This document shows, one piece after another, positions 22,925 through 31,418 of a DNA stretch of 37,097 nt. Both the position numbers and the translations under genes were made by a program. Source of the DNA: an uncultured Bacilli bacterium (lineage in GTDB: Bacteria > Bacillota_I > Bacilli_A > RF39 > UBA660); contig CANPXY010000003.1 in NCBI GenBank assembly GCA_947587115.1, positions 1 to 37,097 on the forward strand, in the 5' to 3' direction. The notes under the pieces are model-generated. The model ran no database searches and was not told the origin of the DNA. It was given only the letters and a program-made list of their open reading frames with translations. Every line of letters begins with the position of its first letter. Within the stretch, counting starts at the first letter, position 1.

Positions 22925-23863
22925 CATATCTTTTTTCTTGAGAATATAGGCAACGAGCAAAGATAACATCACTGAAATCGATAATAATAAGAAGAATGAC
23001 ATTGGATTATACTTAAATGGTCCCAACGGAATATTCATTCCAAAGAACGAAGCCACCATCGTTGGAATGGAAAAGACGATGGTAATTCCGGCCAAGAATT
23101 TCATAGCTGTATTCAAATGATTAGAAATGATCGTCGCAAAAGTATCTGTCATTCCAGCTAAGATTTCTCGATATAAGTTCGAAATTTCAATTCCCTGATT
23201 ATTCTCTATGATCGCATCCTCTAAAAGTTCTTGATCTTCGACATAAAGATCGATGGTATTTCCCTTTAGAATCTTCTCTAAGACAATACCATTAGATTTT
23301 AAAGAGGTCGTAATATAAACCAAACTTTTTTGTAATCCGACCAATTTGACCAACTCATCATTTTTAGCACCCTTGATCATCAAGTCTTCTACTTTTTCCA
23401 TATGAGATTGAATTTCACTCAAATATTTAAGATACGATTTTGCAATACGATAGACGAGTTGAATCATAAACCGACTTTTTTTATAAGTATAAAAATCATT
23501 GACTTTTTGTTCTTTAAATTCATTTAATACCTCACTCTTTTTAAGAGACAAGGTGACAAAGTAGGAATCACGAACAAAGATAATGCATAAAGGGATTGTC
23601 TGAATAGAAGTAAATTGTTTGCGCTCGTGGAGATAGGGAACATTGACAATGAGCATCTTATGATTTTCTCCAACTTCTACTCTCGGCCTCTCATCTGCAT
23701 CAAGACCACTTTGCAAGAACTCTTTTGGGACATTCAACTGTTTGGAAAGATCATCTAATTCTTGCTCCGTAGGTGCAACGACATCGATCCAGCAACCAAC
23801 TTCGATAGCATCGATGGTCTCTAGTTCAAAAGTTTCTTGATTGGTTTTATAAATCTTCCACAT
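22919..23863 (-). CDS. corA: CorA-family magnesium/divalent cation channel
   Basis: The 314-aa protein has a CorA cytoplasmic funnel domain (helical, about 1-250) and two C-terminal membrane helices. The GMN signature is present at the end of the first helix (FFGMNIPLG), followed by the short periplasm-side loop and the second helix (FFLLLSISVMLSLLVAYIL) with a basic end (KKKDML). ATG 23863 is preferred over the upstream GTG because AGGTAGGTG is 8 nt before it. CorA forms homopentamers conducting Mg2+ into the cell. It follows the usual length. It is probably transcribed alone. Confidence 0.92.
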   Translation of the reverse strand: MWKIYKTNQETFELETIDAIEVGCWIDVVAPTEQELDDLSKQLNVPKEFLQSGLDADERPRVEVGENHKMLIVNVPYLHERKQFTSIQTIPLCIIFVRDSYFVTLSLKKSEVLNEFKEQKVNDFYTYKKSRFMIQLVYRIAKSYLKYLSEIQSHMEKVEDLMIKGAKNDELVKLVGLQKSLVYITTSLKSNGIVLEKILKGNTIDLYVEDQELLEDAIIENNQGIEISNLYREILAGMTDTFATIISNHLNTAMKFLAGITIVFSIPTMVASFFGMNIPLGPFKYNPMSFFLLLSISVMLSLLVAYILKKKDML

Positions 23864-23932
23864 ATACCACACACCTACCTATGATAACAGTATATTACAC
23901 ATCAAATTTTGTTGCAAGAGAAAAGAGAAAGT

Positions 23933-24979
23933 TTATTTTCTCTTATATTGATAACCACGTTCCTCTACCTTGGTAGTTGTCTCATTCGCTTTTAACATCT
24001 GCTTTTCAATGTACTCATCAACGGCTGTATAGTCTACTTCAGCACGAGAAGTAACAGAAGCACTTTTCTCTTTCGCCTTGGTAGAATCCTGATCGAGGTC
24101 TTCATGTTCAGGCAAAACTGGAGACTGAATTTTAGGTGGTTCCGTAGAAGGAGAAGGTTTGGTAAAATTATTGTTTTTAATCGCAACAGCTTCTGGAACC
24201 ATCATGCTGATTGCTGAACTCATCATGATCGGAGCAATCATGCTAGGGCCTAAAAGTAAGGATCCTAAAATGGTGACCCCAGCAGTTCCCAAAAGTTTAC
24301 AAATTTGTTTGTTCTTTTCCGTGGTAGGAAACAAATCGGGCAACATCATCGTGCCGATGGAAGCAAGAGCAATCGTACCTAGAGAAAGCAAACTAGCGCT
24401 GCCAAAGCCAAAAGCCAATGTAGCAATAGCCCCTGCTGACTGCAAAGCCATTTTCATCTTGGCTGGATAAGTAGGGCTCGTGGCTTCACCTCGCATAAAG
24501 GTGCGATAGTGTTGCTTGATTTTAGTAAAGAATGATGTTTTTTCTTGATCCTGATCCTCATTCTGATGTTCTTCCTGCTCTTGACGCTTTCCGTCCTCGT
24601 ACTTTTTCTTTGCCGTAAAAGCTCCTACAGCAAGATCACGAGCTCCGATGGTAAGTACCCATAGAGGCATTACCTTTTGGGCCATCAGTGTAAGAGCAAT
24701 TCCCCAGTTTTGTAATTTGTCCGCAATGGGATCAAGTGCTTGCCCCCATTTTGATTGCTGATGCAATACACGCGCTAAAGTACCATCGACAAAATCAGTA
24801 GCGGCCGTTAAAATGGCCCAACTAGGCAAAAACCAATTCCCAAGACCTACAGGATTGATGCCTTGACTAGCTAAAAATGTGATCAGACCTACCGAACTAG
24901 AAATGCGCAAGAGTGTAAAAGCATTCGGAACAGTCCAAAAACGATGCCAATATTTACTTTGCTCAACTTCGTTGTTCAC
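23933..24979 (-). CDS. CDP-alcohol phosphatidyltransferase, oversized (348 aa)
   Basis: The catalytic motif is complete: D-x2-DG-x2-AR-x8-G-x3-D-x3-D reads as DFVDGTLAR followed by GQALDPIADK (about residues 62-87). The N-terminus (VPNAFTLLRI) is that of PgsA-type enzymes, which transfer a phosphatidyl group from CDP-diacylglycerol, usually to glycerol 3-phosphate. It differs from the usual 180-200 aa: a charged loop (about 125-165) interrupts the membrane core, and a Pro/Glu/Lys-rich tail of about 90 residues follows the last helices. A promoter (TTGACA, 17 bp, TACTAT, 25031-25003) precedes it. The GTG start has GAGGTGG upstream. Confidence 0.85.
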   Translation of the reverse strand: MNNEVEQSKYWHRFWTVPNAFTLLRISSSVGLITFLASQGINPVGLGNWFLPSWAILTAATDFVDGTLARVLHQQSKWGQALDPIADKLQNWGIALTLMAQKVMPLWVLTIGARDLAVGAFTAKKKYEDGKRQEQEEHQNEDQDQEKTSFFTKIKQHYRTFMRGEATSPTYPAKMKMALQSAGAIATLAFGFGSASLLSLGTIALASIGTMMLPDLFPTTEKNKQICKLLGTAGVTILGSLLLGPSMIAPIMMSSAISMMVPEAVAIKNNNFTKPSPSTEPPKIQSPVLPEHEDLDQDSTKAKEKSASVTSRAEVDYTAVDEYIEKQMLKANETTTKVEERGYQYKRK

Positions 24980-25052
24980 ACTACCACCTCATCATTCTAA
25001 TTATAGTAACGACTTTGATGGAAAATGTCAAGTATTTCTATAAAGAACAAAG

Positions 25053-25081
25053 GTAAAAGGCCTTTTGATAAGGCCTTTATT
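25053..25081 (-). terminator. terminator of the DUF421 gene
   Basis: AAAGGCCTT-ATCAA-AAGGCCTTT on the minus strand (25078-25056) is a 9-bp perfect stem overlapping the DUF421 stop. The T tract after it is short, TTTTA including stem bases. Confidence 0.75.
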
Positions 25082-25790
25082 CTAAAACATTAATCGCTGG
25101 TTCGTCACTGTTTTTTTCATAGATCGTCAACTTTTCATCCGCATCACAGATCACGAGCAATAGATCATCCAGTTGTTTATAACCATTGTTTTCTAATCGT
25201 TTCAATAACCACTTCTCATCTTTACCAATATTTTTCAAGTTTTCTTTCATCACTTTCCCATCGATGACAAGATTCGCACAGAGCCCTTTATAAGTCGTTT
25301 TGATTTTGAGATCGTTTGGAGTAAGAGGAGCATATTTACTCTTAGGTAAAAAACTCACTTGCCCATTGGCCTCCATAATCGCATATTCAATTTGACTCAA
25401 ATCAAAATAACCGCTGACACGACATTCTTCTAAAAAATCATTGATATCAAAGCGTACCTCTTTGAGCCCTTCCAACAACAGCTTGCCATTTTGAACCAGT
25501 AGAATCGGTGTACCTGTAATAAACCGACGCGCATGGATACTCTTACTCGTAATGTAAGATACTAAAATCGAACTGAACGCATAGACTGCCATAGCGATTA
25601 AGCCTCCCGCCAAAGAGACCTCTTTATTGACTGCCATCTCAGCCGCTAAATTACCAAGGGTAATCCCAATGATAAAATCAAAAATATTCAACTGACTAAT
25701 TTGCTTGCGACCAATTAATTTGGTAATCAAAAACAACATGATAATCGATACAACGGTCTCTAACAACAACATCCAAAGATCATTTTTCAT
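25077..25790 (-). CDS. DUF421 membrane protein (YetF/YkjA-like)
   Basis: The 237-aa protein has three N-terminal membrane segments (about 4-22, 33-52 and 55-78) with the DUF421 signature KLIGRKQISQLNIFDFIIGITLGNLAAEMAV. A cytoplasmic domain with G-TPILLVQNGKLL, LKEVRFDINDFLEECRVSGYFDLSQIEYAIMEANGQVSFLPK follows, and a small C-terminal extension ends it. The family is conserved in Firmicutes (YetF, YkjA, YrbG) with no settled function; a link to spore or stress physiology has been suggested. ATG 25790 is chosen since GGTGA lies 6 nt upstream; the GTG at 25802 is too close to it. It lies downstream of fhs on the same strand, with a 47-bp gap holding a TATAAT box. Confidence 0.88.
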   Translation of the reverse strand: MKNDLWMLLLETVVSIIMLFLITKLIGRKQISQLNIFDFIIGITLGNLAAEMAVNKEVSLAGGLIAMAVYAFSSILVSYITSKSIHARRFITGTPILLVQNGKLLLEGLKEVRFDINDFLEECRVSGYFDLSQIEYAIMEANGQVSFLPKSKYAPLTPNDLKIKTTYKGLCANLVIDGKVMKENLKNIGKDEKWLLKRLENNGYKQLDDLLLVICDADEKLTIYEKNSDEPAINVLE

Positions 25791-25837
25791 ATAATTCACC
25801 AATCATAGTATGAAAAATAATCACAAAATTATACTTT

Positions 25838-27490
25838 TTAGAAAATACCGATAATATTTCCCTCTTCATCTAAATCAATTTGCTCATAATTTGGAACTTT
25901 AGGTAATCCTGGCATCGTCATAATGTTCCCCAACAAAACGGTGATAAATCCAGCTCCATGATAAAGATAGACATCTTTCACTGTAACCGTAAAATTCTGT
26001 GGTGCTCCAAGTTTTTTCGCATCATCAGAAAGAGAATACTGAGTCTTTGCTATACAGATCGGAAATTGATCAAGTTGCAAGGCTTCTAAAGCACGAATTT
26101 TTTCTTCCGCTGCCAAAGAATAATGAACCTCTTGGGCCCGATAGATTTCCTTGGCGATCTTTTCAATTTTATTCTTTATGGAGTCTTTTTCATCATAGAG
26201 CACTTGAAATTGAGTTTCTTCTTGGCACATGTCGATTACAGCCTTGGCCAAATCGATGGCTCCTACTCCACCCTGACTATAAGCATCGCTTACAACACAA
26301 GGAACTCCTACTTCCTTACAGTAATCCATGACAACTTGTATTTCAGCATCCGTATCGTTTTGATACTTATTCAAGCAGACAATCAATGGAACATGATACT
26401 TTTTCATGTTCTCGATATGCACTTTTAGATTTGGTAGACCATTTTTTACAGCCTCTACGTTCTCTTCTAAAATATGATCTTTTTCTACTCCCGCATTGTA
26501 CTTTAAGGCTTTAAGCGTTGCCACTAAAACTACCCCATTAGGAGTCAAATTGGCCTTGCGGCATTTGATATCAAAAAACTTTTCAGCACCCAAGTCTGCA
26601 CCGAATCCTGCTTCTGTAACGACGTAGTCCGCTAACGCCAATCCCATCTTGGTCGCAACGACACTGTTACAGCCGTGGGCAATATTGGCAAAAGGTCCTC
26701 CATGGATCAAAGTCGGCGTATGTTCTAAGGTCTGAACCAAATTCGGAGCAAAAGCATCCTTTAATAATACTGTAAGTGCTCCTTCAATTTTTAAATCGCG
26801 AGCATAGATCGGAGTCTGATCTTTCCGATAAGCAATGATGATAGAGCCTAAGCGATGTTTCAAATCTGTAAGCGTCGTAGCAAGGCAGAACAAAGCCATA
26901 ATCTCACTTGCCGCCGTAATCGTAAACTTTTCAGGACGCTCTTTCCCATTTGCAGAGCCACCCAAACCAATTTCTATTTCTCGTAGAGCTCGATCATTTA
27001 CGTCTAAACAACGATGAAACACGATTTGATCAGGATCGATTCCTAAGGCGTTTCCCTGTTGGATATGATTATCGATCGCCGCACATAATAAGTTATTACA
27101 AGAAGTGATCGCATGAAAATCTCCCGTAAAATGCAAATTGATCTCTTCCATCGGTACAACTTGAGAGCGCCCTCCTCCTGTTGCGCCGCCTTTCATACCA
27201 AATACAGGTCCCATGGATGGTTGCCGAAGAACTAATAAGACCTGCTCTTTTAAAGCATGAAGCGCATCGGCTAGACCGATACTGACGGTCGTCTTTCCTT
27301 CTCCATAGGGCGTCGGATTAATCGCCGTCACTAAGATTAATTTCCCCTTGGGCTGGACCTCTTTAGTCTTCAAAATCTTTGCTTTATATTTACCTAAATA
27401 GAGGACTTCATCATCTGAAAGTTTTAACTCATCAACAAGTGCTCTTATCTCTTTCATTTTACTAGCGCGAGCAATTTCTATATCTGTCAT
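25838..27490 (-). CDS. fhs: formate--tetrahydrofolate ligase
   Basis: The 550-aa enzyme makes 10-formyl-THF from formate, THF and ATP. Family landmarks are continuous: VTAINPTPYGEGKTTVSIGL (P-loop-like ATP site, about 52-71), RQPSMGPVFGMKGGATGGG, NLHFTGDFHAI, NLLCAAIDNH, FANIAHGCNS, VTEAGFGADLGAEKFFDIKCR and the C-terminal GAGFITVLLGNIMTMPGLPK. Length is standard. A TATAAT box is at 27513-27508 and GGTGG precedes the ATG. It supplies one-carbon units for purine and formyl-methionine synthesis. It is not, by itself, evidence of acetogenesis. Confidence 0.97.
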   Translation of the reverse strand: MTDIEIARASKMKEIRALVDELKLSDDEVLYLGKYKAKILKTKEVQPKGKLILVTAINPTPYGEGKTTVSIGLADALHALKEQVLLVLRQPSMGPVFGMKGGATGGGRSQVVPMEEINLHFTGDFHAITSCNNLLCAAIDNHIQQGNALGIDPDQIVFHRCLDVNDRALREIEIGLGGSANGKERPEKFTITAASEIMALFCLATTLTDLKHRLGSIIIAYRKDQTPIYARDLKIEGALTVLLKDAFAPNLVQTLEHTPTLIHGGPFANIAHGCNSVVATKMGLALADYVVTEAGFGADLGAEKFFDIKCRKANLTPNGVVLVATLKALKYNAGVEKDHILEENVEAVKNGLPNLKVHIENMKKYHVPLIVCLNKYQNDTDAEIQVVMDYCKEVGVPCVVSDAYSQGGVGAIDLAKAVIDMCQEETQFQVLYDEKDSIKNKIEKIAKEIYRAQEVHYSLAAEEKIRALEALQLDQFPICIAKTQYSLSDDAKKLGAPQNFTVTVKDVYLYHGAGFITVLLGNIMTMPGLPKVPNYEQIDLDEEGNIIGIF

Positions 27491-27532
27491 ATTACCACCT
27501 CTGTTCCATTATACTACAAATTCTTATAAATT

Positions 27533-27557
27533 AGAAAAAGGAATGTTACTTCCTTTG
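27533..27557 (-). terminator. terminator of the metal ATPase gene
   Basis: The minus strand has AAAGGAA-GTAACA-TTCCTTT (27556-27537), then TTC. The ATPase stop codon (27548-27546) lies in the loop. It separates the ATPase from fhs. Confidence 0.7.
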
Positions 27558-29393
27558 ATACCATATACGAAAACAATTTAAAATCGCTAGAACACTGACT
27601 CCAACATCTGCGAATATCGCCATCCACATTGCCGTAAGTCCAAAGAGTCCTAAAAGAAGAACCACTACTTTCATTCCGATAGCAAAGATGACATTTTCAA
27701 GCACAATGTGCTTGGTATATTGCGCAATATCAAGTGCTTCGGCAATCTTCGAAAGCTGATCGTTCATGATAACCATATCACTTGCTTCGATCGCGGCATC
27801 ACTTCCAATGCCACCCATCGAAATACCGACATCAGCGGCCATTAAAGCAGGACTATCATTCATCCCATCGCCAACAAAAGCCACCAAATTTTTAGTCTGA
27901 ACTTGCTCGATCATCGCTTGTAAGAACTGTACCTTATCTTGTGGAAGCAATTCAAAACGATAAGAAGAGATGGCCAACTTTTGGGCGACGTCACGAACGA
28001 TGGACTCTTTATCTCCAGATAGTACAATCGATTCGATATTCCGTCTTTCCAACTTTCCAATCAATTCTTTCGCATCGCTCCTTAATTCATCAGCAATAAC
28101 GAAGTAGCCCGCATATTGTTGATCCACCGCCATATAGAGTACCGTTCCAATGCGATCGACGGCGGGACAAGGAATATGATGTTTTGCCATAAGTCGCTGA
28201 TTCCCAATAAAGATCTCTTTTCCACAGTAGACGCCCTCGATACCATAACCACTCTTTTCTTTGGAACTTGTAAGATCTTTGGCTACCAACTTTTTACCAT
28301 AACGTTCTCTAATCGAAGTTGCAATAGGATGATTAGAATACATTTCAACATGGGCTGCATACTTTAATAGATCCGACTTGCGAAAGCCTTTGGCAGCTTC
28401 GATATCGACCACTTCAAAGGTCCCTTTGGTAAGCGTTCCCGTCTTATCAAATACAACGGTCCTTACTTTTAACAATTTCTCTATGGTGTCACTGCCCTTG
28501 ATCAAAATGCCCCTTTGAGAAGCCCTGCCAATTCCACAAAAGAAGCCAAGCGGAATCGATAAAACCAAAGCACATGGACAAGAGGCAACCAAAAAGATTA
28601 AAGCACGGTATACCCACGTAGCAAGAGGGGCATCAAAAAATAACGGTGGGACAATTCCAATGATTAGACCAAGCAGTACGACGATCGGTGTATAAATGCG
28701 CGCAAACTTGGTAATAAATCGTTCAGTTCCCGTTTTTCTCGACGCTGTATCCTCAATCAAATGCAATATTTTACTTACTGTGGATTCCTTCATCGACCGT
28801 TTTACTTCTAAACAAAGTTGCTGATTAAGAACCAGTCCTCCACTTAGAGCCATATCGCCAACATGAACCGATACTGGAAGAGATTCTCCGGTCAACATCA
28901 CATTATCGACGTAACCATCTTGATCGAGAACTTCCCCATCCAATGGAATAATTTCCCCCGGCTTCACAATAATATGTGCGCCAATTTGAACTTTGGCAAG
29001 TGGAATAGAGATCATTTCCTCTTTCTCCAGTACATGAGCGACTTCGCTTCGTTGATCCAAAAGAGACATCACTTTCTCTTTAGAGCGATCAATTCCTTGA
29101 TCCCCTAAATACTCGCCAATCTGATAGAACAACATTACAAATACTGCTTCCGGAAACTCCCCAATAATCAAAGCCCCAATCGTCGATAAGATCATCAAAA
29201 ATTTTTCATCAAAAATCGCATGTTTAGTAATATTGTGAAAAAAATCACGATACACATCATACCCGACCACCAAGTAAGCCAAGATGTAAAAAATAAGAGA
29301 CAATATAAAAATTTTATGAAAACAAAAGGCAAGCAAAAAGAACAAAATACTAACGACAATGTTTTGGAGTTCTCTATTCATTTTCAGTTTCAT
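27546..29393 (-). CDS. P1B-type zinc/cadmium-exporting ATPase
   Basis: The 615-aa heavy-metal P-type ATPase has all catalytic motifs: TGES, CPCALVLS in the sixth membrane helix, DKTGTLT (phosphorylated Asp), the HP motif (SNHPIATS) and GDGMNDSPAL. The last helices carry a Lys (FAIGMKVVVLL) and DVG (FADVGVSVLAILN), the metal-site residues of the Zn/Cd/Pb group (ZntA/CadA, P1B-2). The usual N-terminal CXXC heavy-metal domain is missing. ATG 29393 is preferred: GAGGGA precedes it, and it overlaps the repressor gene by 20 bp, so the genes are coupled. It should export Zn2+, Cd2+ or Pb2+ under the control of that repressor. Confidence 0.92.
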   Translation of the reverse strand: MKLKMNRELQNIVVSILFFLLAFCFHKIFILSLIFYILAYLVVGYDVYRDFFHNITKHAIFDEKFLMILSTIGALIIGEFPEAVFVMLFYQIGEYLGDQGIDRSKEKVMSLLDQRSEVAHVLEKEEMISIPLAKVQIGAHIIVKPGEIIPLDGEVLDQDGYVDNVMLTGESLPVSVHVGDMALSGGLVLNQQLCLEVKRSMKESTVSKILHLIEDTASRKTGTERFITKFARIYTPIVVLLGLIIGIVPPLFFDAPLATWVYRALIFLVASCPCALVLSIPLGFFCGIGRASQRGILIKGSDTIEKLLKVRTVVFDKTGTLTKGTFEVVDIEAAKGFRKSDLLKYAAHVEMYSNHPIATSIRERYGKKLVAKDLTSSKEKSGYGIEGVYCGKEIFIGNQRLMAKHHIPCPAVDRIGTVLYMAVDQQYAGYFVIADELRSDAKELIGKLERRNIESIVLSGDKESIVRDVAQKLAISSYRFELLPQDKVQFLQAMIEQVQTKNLVAFVGDGMNDSPALMAADVGISMGGIGSDAAIEASDMVIMNDQLSKIAEALDIAQYTKHIVLENVIFAIGMKVVVLLLGLFGLTAMWMAIFADVGVSVLAILNCFRIWYQRK

Positions 29394-29694
29394 TTTCTTC
29401 CCTCTTTTCACAAATATGATTTAATCCATACTCTAAAATAATAGAAATATGATGATCCGACAAGGTATAGTATACCTCTTTTCCTACTTTTGTAACCTTC
29501 ACTAGGTTCAGTTGTCGCAAAGTTCGAAGTTGATGCGAAATGGCCGATGGACTGACGCCGGTCAACTCCGCAATATCCCCAACACAGTAAGACTGATCAA
29601 TCAAAACAAATAAGATCTTTAATCTTGTCTCATCTGAAAAAACTTTATAAAACATCGCTAAATCAAAAAGTTGATCTTCTGGAATCTTTTTCAT
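29374..29694 (-). CDS. ArsR/SmtB-family metal-sensing repressor
   Basis: The 106-aa winged-helix protein has the ArsR-type core: FSDETRLKILFVLIDQSYCVGDIAELTGVSPSAISHQLRTLRQLNLV with a clear recognition helix. Helix 5 (DHHISIILEYGLNHICE) holds Asp, His, His and Glu with the spacing of the alpha-5 Zn site of cyanobacterial SmtB (D-x-H-x10-H-x2-E). It should therefore leave DNA when Zn2+ or a similar ion binds. The start is taken at 29694, where AGGAGGGTGT lies immediately upstream; a longer reading to 29724 would put the promoter and operator in the coding region. The ATPase gene overlaps its 3' end. Confidence 0.9.
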   Translation of the reverse strand: MKKIPEDQLFDLAMFYKVFSDETRLKILFVLIDQSYCVGDIAELTGVSPSAISHQLRTLRQLNLVKVTKVGKEVYYTLSDHHISIILEYGLNHICEKREENETENE

Positions 29695-29708
29695 ACACCC
29701 TCCTACAA

Positions 29709-29765
29709 ATGAACGATTATTCATATGTTCATATTTATTATATGCGAATTCGGAAAAAAGTTCAA
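29709..29765 (-). promoter_or_regulatory. promoter and operator of the metal-efflux operon
   Basis: The minus strand has TTGAAC (29765-29760), a 17-bp spacer and TATAAT (29742-29737). Overlapping the expected transcription start is an inverted repeat ATGAAC, 12 bp, GTTCAT (29732-29709), of the TGAAC/GTTCA kind bound by SmtB/CzrA repressors. A repressor here would block transcription initiation. Confidence 0.75.
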
Positions 29766-29876
29766 TAGGATTTAAACTTTTCTTTTAATAATTTAAAAAG
29801 AACCCTTTTTCCATTTTTTACTACTCCTTTTTTCAATTTACTATCTAAAATGCCCTCTAATTCTTCACATTGGAAA

Positions 29877-29905
29877 CTTGTAACCGCGCAATTTCCGTGT
29901 TAGAG
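29877..29905 (+). promoter_or_regulatory. possible promoter of the adhesin-sortase pair
   Basis: The plus strand has TTGTAA (about 29877), a 17-bp spacer and TAGAGT with an extended TG, about 30 nt before the AAGGA site of the adhesin gene. The match to consensus is moderate. The remaining 29766-29870 is T/A-rich with no gene. Confidence 0.4.
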
Positions 29906-29936
29906 TGAACAAAAAAGAAAGAGAAAGAAGGATTTT

Positions 29937-31418
29937 ATGAAAAAACTATTATGCATTGCCCTATTATTAATAGGATTATGTCTCACACTTACCGAAGAGG
30001 TACAAGCGGAGAGTTTCTACGAAGGAAATTTCATCAGCAATACTTGGATGATTCGCCAAAAAGGAAATCGCAAGATCTGGCAAACTGCTCGTTTCCTACA
30101 TCGTTCAAGTGACGGGATGTTTGCCTATTGCACCGAGCCCTTTTCAATTATTGAAAGTGGTCAATACTACACAGAGCAGATCAATCCCGAGAGCATCTCA
30201 GCTGAAACTTGGGAACGTGTAGCGCTTATTGCCTATTATGGTTATGGCTATACGAATCATAGTGACGAAAAATGGTATCCGATCACACAAATTATGATTT
30301 GGAAGGCCATCGACCCTACCAGTGACTTTTACTTTACAGATTCTTTAAATGGCAACCGAATCTATATTTATGAAGCTGAAATGCAGGAGATCGAACAGCT
30401 CGTTCAACGACATTATCAAAAACCAAGCTTCGATAATACGACCATCACCATGGTCCTAGGAAGCGAAAGAAGCATCACGGATCAAAAAAATGTTCTAAAT
30501 ACATTCTCCATCAATGGCCAAACACAAGATGTCATCATCGATGGAAACGAACTCAAAATCAAAGCCCAACAGTTAGGAAAACAAGAAATTTTGTTGACAA
30601 AGCAGGAAAACAATTATCAAGTACCGCCCATTTTCTACTACAATGCGACGAACCAAAACTTAATGACGGCTGGATCCATTCCCAATTTAACTTCAAAATT
30701 GACGATCAATACCATTGAGACCAACGTTCACTTTCAAAAGATCGACAAAGATACCAAAAGCAAAGAAAACAGTGGACAAGCGCATCTAGAAGGAGCCATC
30801 TATCAAATCTATAATGCCGCAATGGAGCCGCTTTTGACTATCACGATCGATGAATATATGGAAGCGTACATTAAAAACTTAGACTTTGGAACTTACTACC
30901 TGCAAGAGCTGGCACCTGGGACCGGCTACTTACTGGACCAGAACATTTATGAGTTTATCGTCAGTGAAAAAGAGACCGAAGTTGAACTCATTTTAGAAAA
31001 TGAAGTAATCAAGAAGAAAATTGAAATCTATAAAAAATATGGCAATCCTTCCAGCAGCACAATGTTGCCCGAAGCAGGAATCATCTTTGAATTCTATGAT
31101 GAAGAAGGAAACTTCGTCACATCGATTACAACCGACAGTACTGGCTATGGAAGTACGATCCTGCCCTATGGAAAATATAAAGTAAAACAAAAGAATACTA
31201 CGGAAGGCTACCAAAAAGTAGAAGATTTTGAAATCATCGTCGATGAGACAGAAGAAGACACTTTCACTTATCACTTGGATAATCTTGCCATCCCTGTTCC
31301 CAATACTAGGGAAGAACAAAAAGAATACACCGTATGGCTTCCCTTTGTCATGTTAGGAAGTTTAGGTTTATATGTGGAAAAAACACAGTATCATCATAAG
31401 TATCCTCTTACTGTGTAG
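29937..31418 (+). CDS. thioester-domain surface adhesin with two CnaB-like domains
   Basis: The 493-aa protein has a signal peptide (residues 1-24, ending VQA-ES), then a thioester domain with the paired signatures FAYCTEP (Cys65) and ITQIMIWK (Gln118). Such domains form an internal Cys-Gln bond used to attach covalently to host surfaces. A spacer follows (about 150-260), then two SpaA/CnaB-type domains (about 262-355 and 356-455). CnaB 1 has FQKID and LQELAPGTGY, the Lys and Glu of an isopeptide site; CnaB 2 has YKVKQKNTTEGY, with Gln where the Glu is expected. The end has VPNTR, a hydrophobic helix (WLPFVMLGSLGLYV) and a basic tail, a sorting-signal layout without classical LPXTG. Its 3' end overlaps the sortase gene by 47 bp. 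Confidence 0.85.
   Translation: MKKLLCIALLLIGLCLTLTEEVQAESFYEGNFISNTWMIRQKGNRKIWQTARFLHRSSDGMFAYCTEPFSIIESGQYYTEQINPESISAETWERVALIAYYGYGYTNHSDEKWYPITQIMIWKAIDPTSDFYFTDSLNGNRIYIYEAEMQEIEQLVQRHYQKPSFDNTTITMVLGSERSITDQKNVLNTFSINGQTQDVIIDGNELKIKAQQLGKQEILLTKQENNYQVPPIFYYNATNQNLMTAGSIPNLTSKLTINTIETNVHFQKIDKDTKSKENSGQAHLEGAIYQIYNAAMEPLLTITIDEYMEAYIKNLDFGTYYLQELAPGTGYLLDQNIYEFIVSEKETEVELILENEVIKKKIEIYKKYGNPSSSTMLPEAGIIFEFYDEEGNFVTSITTDSTGYGSTILPYGKYKVKQKNTTEGYQKVEDFEIIVDETEEDTFTYHLDNLAIPVPNTREEQKEYTVWLPFVMLGSLGLYVEKTQYHHKYPLTV

Noticed and set aside
25838..27490. fhs as a sign of acetogenic metabolism
   Set aside because: No other Wood-Ljungdahl genes are in the window and fhs is common in non-acetogenic Firmicutes for folate metabolism.
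29937..31418. Adhesin as a classical LPXTG protein
   Set aside because: No LPXTG is present; the only pentapeptide in the right place is VPNTR, so a variant signal was proposed instead.
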